In this document: piece after piece, positions 1 through 5,084 of the stretch
Layout: the number at the start of each line of letters is the position of its first letter
Numbering within the stretch: position 1 is the stretch's first letter
Assembly: GCA_020851915.1 (NCBI GenBank)
Contig: JADZBT010000012.1
Span: forward strand, 1 to 5,269
DNA length: 5,269 nucleotides
From: Alphaproteobacteria bacterium
GTDB taxonomy: Bacteria; Pseudomonadota; Alphaproteobacteria; Rickettsiales; RI-342
Reading direction: 5' to 3'
The notes under the pieces: generated by a model
Seen by the model: the letters and a program-made list of their open reading frames with translations, nothing else
The model's database searches: none
Told to the model about the DNA's origin: nothing
Position numbers and translations under genes: made by a program

Positions 1-67
1 GCGCACGCGTGGGGTCGGGAGTATCTTCAAATGTATTGCTTTCGCCCATTCCACCCCATTTCATGCC

Positions 68-87
68 ATCCCGGCGTAGGCCGGGAT
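68..87. repeat. Perfect hairpin, left unit of the palindrome
   Basis: ATCCCGGC (68-75) pairs perfectly with GCCGGGAT (80-87) around the 4-base loop GTAG. No T-run follows it on either side, so it is not a typical intrinsic terminator. It matches the unit at 122-141 except in the loop. Confidence 0.7.
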
Positions 88-121
88 CTCATGTATCCAC
101 CAGCGTCCGGAGATAGATAAG

Positions 122-141
122 ATCCCGGCCTGCGCCGGGAT
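122..141. repeat. Perfect hairpin, right unit of the palindrome
   Basis: The arms ATCCCGGC (122-129) and GCCGGGAT (134-141) are identical to those at 68-87, with loop CTGC. The unit ends 32 bases before the TTG start codon of the araM-like gene, so in a transcript it would lie in or next to that gene's 5' leader. Confidence 0.7.
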
Positions 142-173
142 AGCATCAATTTATTATTTCGCAGCATTGGTTT

Positions 174-1469
174 TTGCGTTATGCAACACAGGTGAACATC
201 CTGCACCGCCTCATCGCCGGGGATTATATAGACCCCGCCACCGGAAAGGCAATCGCCTTGCCGCTGAAAGCCGCCGTCATCTCCGATGATCTGCGCGGAA
301 GTGAGGCCGATCATCTGCATGCCCTCGACCTCGGGCACTCCTTCGCCCTCGTCTGCGATGCCAATACCTACGCCGCCCTCGGCCAGCGCATCGAGCACGC
401 TCTGGGTGACCGCGCCCCCCTGCTCCTCCTGCCCGGCACGCCCAAGGCCGACATCGCCACCGTCGAGCATATCCGCGCGGCCTCCGCCCACTGTGACGCG
501 CTGGTGGCCGTAGGCGGCGGGACCATCAACGACCTCTGCAAATATGCCGCCCATCTCGACGGCAAGCCCTACGCCGTGTTCGGCACGACCCCTTCCATGA
601 ACGGTTACGCCTCGGCCAACGCCGCCATCATGGTGAAGCGCCACAAGAAATCCCTCCCCGCACAGATGCCCGCCGGCATCTTCCTCGACCTCGGCGTGCT
701 GTGCGCCGCCCCCGCGCGCCTCATCCGCAGCGGCTTGGGCGATTCCCTCTGCCGCCCCACCGCGCAGGCCGACTGGCTGCTCTCGCACCTGCTGTTCGAC
801 ACGCCCTACAGCGACACCCCGTTCCTCCTGCTGCGTGATGACGAAGACGCCCTGCTGGAAAACACCGCAGGCCTCCTCAAAGGCGACCGCGATACCATGC
901 GCTGCCTCGCCCGCACCTTGCTTCTATCGGGCATCGGCATGGTCATCGCCGGTGGCAGCTATCCCGCCAGCCAGGGCGAACACCTGCTCGCGCATTACAT
1001 CGAGATGCTCCATCCGGCGGTTTCCACTCACAGCTACCATGGCGAGCAGATCGGCGTGACGACACTCGTGATGAGCGAGCTGCAAAAACGGATGCTGTCA
1101 CAAATGCCCACACTCCATCACCGGGAGATCGATACACAAAACATCATCGATCATTTCGGAAGCGAAATCGGAGCCCACTGCATAGAGGAAATGCAGAAAA
1201 AATGGCTCTCCCGCGAGGCTGTGGATAGTTTGAACGCCCGGATAATGCGGGATTGGGAAAACTTTGCACAACAGATAGATAAGGTTACTCGCCCGACCGC
1301 CGCACTTTCCGCCGCCCTGAAAGCCATCGGCGCACCCTATAATCATTCGGATTTACAATGGCCTGACGCGATATACCAACGGTCACGCACTCACGCCCAC
1401 TGCATCCGCGATCGCTTTACGTTCCTTGATTTGGAGTGGTGGGCGGCAGGCTCTGCACGTAAAAATTGA
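174..1469 (+). CDS. araM: sn-glycerol-1-phosphate dehydrogenase family protein (AraM/EgsA-like)
   Basis: The 431-residue protein resembles the Fe-ADH superfamily branch of AraM/EgsA, which reduces dihydroxyacetone phosphate to sn-glycerol-1-phosphate with NAD(P)H and a divalent metal in the cytoplasm. The nucleotide-binding motif GGGTIND is at residues 114-120, and the family-typical TTPSMNGYAS at 138-147. Likely metal ligands are D190 (in GLGD), H270 (in SQGEH) and H289 (in SYHGE). The C-terminal RDRFTFLDL (412-420) also fits the family, so the gene looks complete. The start is uncertain. TTG at 174 gives the longest frame, GTG at 192 is an alternative, and neither has a good ribosome site. 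An AGGTGA at 190-195 suggests the true start may be slightly downstream. GC falls from about 65-70% in most of the gene to about 45-57% after base 1080. It stands alone, convergent with queF. Family assignment is confident; the physiological role is not. Confidence 0.85.
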   Translation: MRYATQVNILHRLIAGDYIDPATGKAIALPLKAAVISDDLRGSEADHLHALDLGHSFALVCDANTYAALGQRIEHALGDRAPLLLLPGTPKADIATVEHIRAASAHCDALVAVGGGTINDLCKYAAHLDGKPYAVFGTTPSMNGYASANAAIMVKRHKKSLPAQMPAGIFLDLGVLCAAPARLIRSGLGDSLCRPTAQADWLLSHLLFDTPYSDTPFLLLRDDEDALLENTAGLLKGDRDTMRCLARTLLLSGIGMVIAGGSYPASQGEHLLAHYIEMLHPAVSTHSYHGEQIGVTTLVMSELQKRMLSQMPTLHHREIDTQNIIDHFGSEIGAHCIEEMQKKWLSREAVDSLNARIMRDWENFAQQIDKVTRPTAALSAALKAIGAPYNHSDLQWPDAIYQRSRTHAHCIRDRFTFLDLEWWAAGSARKN

Positions 1470-1486
1470 TAGTAAGATTTATCAAT
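1465..1486. other. Weak AT-rich inverted repeat over the araM-like stop codon
   Basis: ATTGATA (1465-1471) and TATCAAT (1480-1486) are perfect 7-base arms around an 8-base loop, spanning the TGA stop. The stem is AT-rich and has no clean T-run after it, so it would be a poor intrinsic terminator. It is the only inverted repeat I see in the 76-bp convergent gap. Confidence 0.25.
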
Positions 1487-1515
1487 ATATTACCGCAACA
1501 TCCTAAAAATCGAAT

Positions 1516-1524
1516 TGTGGATAA
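1516..1524 (-). promoter_or_regulatory. Perfect DnaA-box 9-mer, intergenic
   Basis: Read on the minus strand this is TTATCCACA, the strong E. coli-type DnaA box. It lies between the convergent araM-like and queF genes. A one-mismatch relative, GTATCCACA, is at 1581-1589 within queF. The sequence match is exact; DnaA binding is inference, because a 9-mer can occur by chance. Confidence 0.4.
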
Positions 1525-1545
1525 TTTTGTGGGAAAGAATAGGTT

Positions 1546-2013
1546 TCACCGCCCCCGGTACGCGGGCACGTCCTGACACGGTATCCACACGCCCTTCGGC
1601 ATTTCCCCGGTCTGATAGAACACATCGATAGGAATCCCCCCGCGCGGATACCAATATCCACCGATACGCAGCCACTTGGGCTTCACTTCCTTCACGATGC
1701 GCCTGGCGATCTCCACCGTGCAGGCCTCGTGAAACGCCCCGTGGTTGCGGAATGATGCGAGGTACAGCTTCAGCGATTTACTTTCCAGCAGGAACTTCCC
1801 CGGCACATAATCGATCACCAGATGCGCGAAATCCGGCTGCCCCGTGATAGGGCACAACGACGTGAATTCCGGGCAGGAAAACCGCACGTTATACACCACA
1901 TCCGCATGCGGATTCGCCACCTTCTCCAGCACCGCCTCATCCGGCGAGGCCGCTATCTCCGTCTTTCCGCCCAGCTGGGTGAGGTTTTTATAAATAGCCT
2001 TTTTGGACGCCAT
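1546..2013 (-). CDS. queF: NADPH-dependent 7-cyano-7-deazaguanine reductase QueF (short, type I)
   Basis: QueF reduces preQ0 to preQ1 with NADPH, the last free-base step before tRNA-guanine transglycosylase inserts it into tRNA on the way to queuosine. At 155 residues this matches the short single-domain B. subtilis-type enzyme. The nucleophilic cysteine is C54 in TSLCPITGQPDFA and the catalytic aspartate is D61. The QueF signature ESKSLKLY is at 77-84, followed by FRNHG (89-93) and the H95-E96 pair. All key residues are present. The ATG at 2013 is preceded by AAGG with a 5-base spacer. queF is not contiguous with queE-queC: the 115-residue gene at 2103-2450 lies between them on the other strand. 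Transcription probably starts in the 89-bp divergent gap. No preQ1 riboswitch was recognised upstream. Confidence 0.95.
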   Translation of the reverse strand: MASKKAIYKNLTQLGGKTEIAASPDEAVLEKVANPHADVVYNVRFSCPEFTSLCPITGQPDFAHLVIDYVPGKFLLESKSLKLYLASFRNHGAFHEACTVEIARRIVKEVKPKWLRIGGYWYPRGGIPIDVFYQTGEMPKGVWIPCQDVPAYRGR

Positions 2014-2031
2014 GACCGCCTTTTCCGCACA

Positions 2032-2060
2032 TTGTCATAATTATTTAACGTCCATAGTAT
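2032..2060 (+). promoter_or_regulatory. Candidate sigma70-type promoter for the 115-residue gene
   Basis: TTGTCA (2032-2037, 5 of 6 to consensus) and TAGTAT (2055-2060, 4 of 6) are separated by 17 bases, and the start codon follows at 2103. An alternative -10, TATAAA at 2058-2063, has a less favourable 20-base spacer. This is a by-eye call in an AT-rich gap. Confidence 0.4.
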
Positions 2061-2083
2061 AAATAAAACTATCTATTTGAGAA
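2056..2083 (-). promoter_or_regulatory. Candidate queF promoter overlapping the opposite promoter
   Basis: On the minus strand, TTCTCA (2083-2078) and TATACT (2061-2056, 5 of 6 to consensus) are 16 bases apart, upstream of the queF start at 2013. The -10 covers almost the same bases as the -10 proposed for the plus-strand gene. Short arms ATAGT (2054-2058) and ACTAT (2068-2072) bracket the region and could be an operator, but 5-base arms prove little. Confidence 0.28.
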
Positions 2084-2085
2084 GC

Positions 2086-2095
2086 AGGAAGGGAG
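2086..2095 (+). promoter_or_regulatory. Strong ribosome binding site fixing the 115-residue gene start
   Basis: The purine-rich AGGAAGGGAG ends 7 bases before ATG 2103. It is the best Shine-Dalgarno sequence in the window. It supports the plus-strand reading at this locus over the open frame on the opposite strand (2126-2446). Confidence 0.65.
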
Positions 2096-2102
2096 AAATA
2101 CG

Positions 2103-2450
2103 ATGCCCATTGCAGCTATCCAGCGTTACAACCATGCAAAATTCAACGATGGGAGCTTTAAGTTTTCTCTCACGATAGGCGAATATAGCATCGCCAATGT
2201 CCAAACCAATCTTGGCAAGCAAGTCGCCGAAATACTCGATGGAATCCCGCACCTTTTTGCAACCAGTAACACCGCAGCCATACCCAAATTGTTAGCTGGA
2301 CGAGTATCGGGTTGTACATCACATGGAAAATCTGCGGAGATTTCATGCAGCGTCAAACTTTCGGACGTAACCCCTGATATTCTGGCAAAGATCGACAAGG
2401 CATTCGCGGGCTTCGCCCATCTTGATGTGTCAAAGGCTATCGGCATTTAG
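2103..2450 (+). CDS. Hypothetical protein, 115 residues, family not recognised
   Basis: I do not recognise this protein. It is small and soluble-looking, with no signal peptide, membrane segment or obvious metal-binding cluster; its only cysteines are C71 and C82. Residues 15-35 alternate polar and hydrophobic like beta strands. Residues 38-47 and 92-107 look helical. GC is 47% (164 of 348 bases counted), low beside the GC-rich genes nearby. It is likely real because it has a strong ribosome site and a plausible promoter, and it fills the gap between queF and queC exactly, its stop ending one base before the stop of queC. An opposing open frame covers almost the same bases but lacks comparable start signals. 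Its position between queuosine genes may be coincidence, since it is transcribed away from queF and towards queC. Confidence 0.65.
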   Translation: MPIAAIQRYNHAKFNDGSFKFSLTIGEYSIANVQTNLGKQVAEILDGIPHLFATSNTAAIPKLLAGRVSGCTSHGKSAEISCSVKLSDVTPDILAKIDKAFAGFAHLDVSKAIGI

Positions 2451-2451
2451 C

Positions 2452-3141
2452 TCACAACGCCGGATCCACCAGCCCGTTTTCGCTGAAGCCTTTTTGCCGT
2501 AAGCGGCAGGAATCACACAGTCCGCAGGGCTTTCCGTCCTCGCTGGGGTCGTAGCAGCTGAGGGTCAGTCCGTAATCCACGCCTAATTCCAGACCCTTAC
2601 TAATTATCTCTGCTTTGCTCATTTGGATGAGCGGGGTGTGTATGGCAAAATGGCCACGATTTTCCACTCCCGCCGCTGTGGCGAGGTTCGCCATCTTCTC
2701 AAATGCCGCGATATATTCTGGCCTGCAATCGGGGTATCCGCTGTAATCAAGGGCATTTACGCCGATAAATATATCATAGCAGTTTAATGTTTCCGCATAA
2801 GCCAATGCGAACGAAAGAAATATCGTGTTTCTTGCGGGAACGTAGGTAATGGGGATATTTTTTGAAATATTCGCCCCCGTCAGATGCTTAGGTACGTCTA
2901 TATCCGCCGTCAACGCCGACCCGCCGAACAGGCGCAGATCGATCTCCGCCGTTTTGTGCTCCACCACCCCCAGTGCCGCCGCCACCCGCCGGGAGGCCTC
3001 CAACTCGATGCTATGGCGCTGGCCATAGCGGAAACTCAGCGCGTGGCAGGCGGACCCTTGCGAGTTCGCGCGCGCCCGGCCCGGTGCGGCGTCCAGTCCG
3101 CCACTCAACAGAATCACCGCTTTTTTAGGTGAGGTATTCAT
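2452..3141 (-). CDS. queC: 7-cyano-7-deazaguanine (preQ0) synthase QueC, with altered PP-loop
   Basis: QueC uses ATP and ammonia to convert 7-carboxy-7-deazaguanine (CDG) into preQ0. The 229-residue length is typical. The N-type ATP pyrophosphatase loop starts at S13 as SGGLDA, where the family has SGGxDS. The next residues (A19-A25) do not resemble the family, but normal sequence resumes at SFRYGQRH (36-43). YVPARNTIFLS (100-110), GVNALDYSGYPDCRPEYI (127-144) and the zinc cysteines C196, C206, C209 and C212 are intact. Length between the loop aspartate and YGQRH is normal (21 residues), so a compensated frameshift or base errors in the GC-rich tract 3067-3090 could explain the oddity. queC starts 6 bases after the queE stop, with a weak AATAGG site overlapping that stop, which suggests translational coupling. 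Identity is certain; activity as written is doubtful. Confidence 0.93.
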   Translation of the reverse strand: MNTSPKKAVILLSGGLDAAPGRARANSQGSACHALSFRYGQRHSIELEASRRVAAALGVVEHKTAEIDLRLFGGSALTADIDVPKHLTGANISKNIPITYVPARNTIFLSFALAYAETLNCYDIFIGVNALDYSGYPDCRPEYIAAFEKMANLATAAGVENRGHFAIHTPLIQMSKAEIISKGLELGVDYGLTLSCYDPSEDGKPCGLCDSCRLRQKGFSENGLVDPAL

Positions 3142-3147
3142 TTTAAC

Positions 3148-3825
3148 CTATTCTATGCCAATAATTTTATGTAGCTGCATGGAGAGTCGATAGCCATGCG
3201 CCTGCGCCAACCGCGCCGTATATTCGCAATTCCGCCGGTTCTGTGCTTCATCATGTTCATCCATGGGTTGCACATATATCGGAATGGCTCGCCCCCCGAT
3301 ACCCACATCCGCCACCGTGCCGTAGTCCGCATCCCGCTCGGAAATAATGAATTTCATGGCCGTGACCCGATCCAGCAGGTCTTCGCGCAGCGGAGCATAC
3401 CCCTGACCGGTATGTTTGGGGGAACAGACAATGTCCACCCGCGCATCCACCGGGCGGTAGAGCGTGCCATTGGTTTCGATCTGCACCCGAAAATTCGCCC
3501 CCAACAGTAGGTTACAGAGCTTTTCGATCGGCTGACGAAATGGCTCGCCCCCTGTTATTACCACCAGATCACATACTCGCGTATTTTGTGCATTTACAGA
3601 TAGCTCCAGCACCTTGCTGAGAAGCGACTCCAGCGCCATGGGCTGGTAATCCTCAAAATCCGTATCACAGAATTCGCATGCCAGATTGCAGCCGCCCAGA
3701 CGGATGAACACCGCCGGATGCCCCGCATACGGCCCCTCACCCTGAATGGTGGCGAAGATATGCTTCACCTCCAGCACCGAGCCATCGCCTTTCAGTAGGC
3801 CGCGTTTGGGATTTTTTCCGTGCAT
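3148..3825 (-). CDS. queE: 7-carboxy-7-deazaguanine synthase QueE (radical SAM)
   Basis: QueE is a radical S-adenosylmethionine enzyme that rearranges 6-carboxy-5,6,7,8-tetrahydropterin into 7-carboxy-7-deazaguanine, the substrate of QueC. The 225-residue protein has the QGEGPYAG motif at 28-35. The [4Fe-4S] cluster cysteines are C46, C50 and C53 (CxxxCxxC, in CNLACEFC). The SAM-binding TGGEP is at 91-95, SPKHTG at 135-140 and the C-terminal LHKIIGIE at 218-225. It looks complete. ATG at 3825 is preferred because the N-terminus MHGKNPKRGLLKGDG fits the family, and a stop codon lies eight codons upstream. No good ribosome site is visible. It leads a two-gene operon with queC, transcribed from the 71-bp gap shared with metZ. 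QueD, which supplies the substrate, is not in the window. Confidence 0.95.
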   Translation of the reverse strand: MHGKNPKRGLLKGDGSVLEVKHIFATIQGEGPYAGHPAVFIRLGGCNLACEFCDTDFEDYQPMALESLLSKVLELSVNAQNTRVCDLVVITGGEPFRQPIEKLCNLLLGANFRVQIETNGTLYRPVDARVDIVCSPKHTGQGYAPLREDLLDRVTAMKFIISERDADYGTVADVGIGGRAIPIYVQPMDEHDEAQNRRNCEYTARLAQAHGYRLSMQLHKIIGIE

Positions 3826-3877
3826 TGCTGTTGCGCTTCGCTGCCTGACTCATTAATACTTGTGGCCTTTGAACGGA

Positions 3878-3886
3878 TTATCCACA
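3878..3886 (+). promoter_or_regulatory. Perfect DnaA-box 9-mer just upstream of metZ
   Basis: TTATCCACA lies in the divergent queE/metZ gap, ending 10 bases before the metZ ATG and touching its AGGG ribosome site (3886-3889). A protein bound here would sit over the 5' leader or promoter of metZ. The match is exact; function is inferred only. Confidence 0.4.
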
Positions 3887-3896
3887 GGGCGTTGTG

Positions 3897-5084
3897 ATGA
3901 AGCAAAATACCAATAAAAGCAAGTGGAAACAAGCGACAAAGCTGGTGCGCGGCGGCACGATGCGCTCGCAGTGGGGCGAAACCAGCGAGGCGCTGTTCCT
4001 CAATTCCGGCTTTTGCTATGACAACGCCGAAACCGCCGAAAAGCGTTTCAACGGCGAGGAACCGGGCTTCGTCTATTCGCGCTACCTCAACCCGACGCTC
4101 GCCATGCTGGAACAGCGCATGGCGCTGCTCGAAGGCGCGGAACGCTGCTGCGTGGTGGCCAGCGGCATGGCCGCCGTATTCGCCGCGATCATGTGCCAGA
4201 TCCGCGCGGGTGACCATGTGGTGTCGAGCCGCGCACTGTTCAGCTCGTGCCACTACATCCTCACCGAGCTACTGCCGCGCTGGGGCGTGGAGGTAACGCT
4301 GGTCGATGGCCGCGACGTGAGCGCATGGAAAAAAGCCTTATCGAAGAAGACCAAACTCGTATTCCTTGAGAGCCCTTCGAACCCGGCGCTGGAACTCATT
4401 GATATTGCTGCGGTGGCAAAACTCGCGCACAAGGCGGGAGCGCGGTTGATCGTTGATAACGTATTCTGCTCGCCGTTACTACAGAAGCCGCTGGAACTGG
4501 GCGCGGATATTGTCGTCTATTCCACCACCAAGCACATCGACGGACAGGGCCGCACGCTGGGCGGCGCGGTATTGGGAACCTCCAAATTCATCGACGATGA
4601 GCTGGTTCCCTTCCATCGCCACACCGGCCCGGCGCTCAGCCCGTTCAACGCATGGGTGGCGCTCAAAGGACTGGAAACGCTGGATCTCCGCATGGCTCAG
4701 CATGGCAAGAACGCGATGAAGGTCGCTGAATTTCTGGAAAAACATAAAAAAATCGAGAAGGTCATCTACCCCGGATTGAAGAGCCATCCACAATATGCAC
4801 TGGCGAAGAAACAGACCTCCGGCGGCGGCAATATGATCGCGTTCTATGTGAAGGGTAACAAGCGCAGCGCCTTCGCCTTCCTCAACAAGCTGGAGATCAT
4901 TGATATTTCCAACACTCTGGGTGACGCAAAAAGCCTTATCACCCACCCGGCGACAACCACGCATTTCAGCCTCAAGCCGGAAGACCGCAAAAAATTCGGC
5001 ATCACCGACACGCTGCTGCGCCTCTCGGTGGGGCTGGAGGATGCAGACGACCTGATCGCGGATCTGAAGAAGGCGCTGGGTTAA
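3897..5084 (+). CDS. metZ: O-succinylhomoserine sulfhydrylase (MetZ type)
   Basis: A PLP-dependent enzyme of the Cys/Met metabolism (gamma-family) fold that makes homocysteine from an O-acylhomoserine and sulfide, in the cytoplasmic methionine pathway. Numbered from ATG 3897 (395 residues), the tetramer/PLP-phosphate motif YSRYLNPT is at 60-67 and SGMAA at 89-93. The PLP ring-binding aspartate is D187 in VDNVF, and the Schiff-base lysine is K212 in STTKHIDGQGR. The C-terminal substrate-carboxylate arginine is likely R375 in LLRLSVGLED. The length is normal and all key residues are present. A GTG at 3894 is directly adjacent, but AGGG at 3886-3889 is 7 bases from the ATG, which I prefer. The sequence resembles alphaproteobacterial MetZ. 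Use of O-acetylhomoserine, or a MetY-like or cystathionine gamma-synthase role, cannot be excluded from motifs alone. It is divergent from queE and overlaps the end of yaaA tail to tail. Confidence 0.93.
   Translation: MKQNTNKSKWKQATKLVRGGTMRSQWGETSEALFLNSGFCYDNAETAEKRFNGEEPGFVYSRYLNPTLAMLEQRMALLEGAERCCVVASGMAAVFAAIMCQIRAGDHVVSSRALFSSCHYILTELLPRWGVEVTLVDGRDVSAWKKALSKKTKLVFLESPSNPALELIDIAAVAKLAHKAGARLIVDNVFCSPLLQKPLELGADIVVYSTTKHIDGQGRTLGGAVLGTSKFIDDELVPFHRHTGPALSPFNAWVALKGLETLDLRMAQHGKNAMKVAEFLEKHKKIEKVIYPGLKSHPQYALAKKQTSGGGNMIAFYVKGNKRSAFAFLNKLEIIDISNTLGDAKSLITHPATTTHFSLKPEDRKKFGITDTLLRLSVGLEDADDLIADLKKALG

Larger units (their letters stand above)
63..146. repeat. Long imperfect palindrome with nested hairpins (dispersed-repeat-like)
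   Basis: Bases 63-97 are complementary to bases 112-146 at 31 of 35 positions, around a 14-base loop (98-111). Mismatched pairs are 67/142, 77/132, 90/119 and 93/116. Pair 77/132 is a T-G wobble on this strand, and 67/142 and 90/119 would be wobbles in RNA from the other strand. Each arm also contains its own perfect 8-bp hairpin, so the DNA or RNA could fold as one long stem or as two small ones. The GC-rich core resembles palindromic intergenic repeats common in alphaproteobacterial genomes; that assignment is from memory. No transposase or target-site duplication is visible. The bases before it (1-62) hold no feature I recognise. Confidence 0.75.

Noticed and set aside
27..788. 253-residue open frame on the minus strand, antisense to the araM-like gene
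   Set aside because: It is Gly/Ala/Val/His-rich antisense of a well-supported enzyme gene in GC-rich DNA, and its N-terminal motifs match nothing. Its C-terminal end is simply the translated palindrome.
2407..2418. Small GGGC-TTC-GCCC hairpin near the end of the 115-residue gene as a terminator
   Set aside because: The stem is only 4 bp, inside coding sequence, and no T-run follows.
2126..2446. 106-residue minus-strand frame opposite the 115-residue gene
   Set aside because: It lacks a comparable ribosome site and spacing, whereas the plus-strand frame has a strong one and a candidate promoter. I cannot fully exclude it.
3852..3882. metZ promoter TTAATA (17 bases) GATTAT
   Set aside because: Both hexamers match consensus at only 4 of 6 positions. 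It is plausible by position but too weak to list.
3826..3896. preQ1 riboswitch upstream of queE (also looked for in 2014-2102 upstream of queF)
   Set aside because: I could not find the small H-type pseudoknot pattern with its A-rich tail before a ribosome site. A covariance-model search would settle it.
3792..4253. 153-residue minus-strand frame over the queE/metZ gap
   Set aside because: It overlaps both the queE start and the metZ N-terminal half, and its sequence shows no family features.
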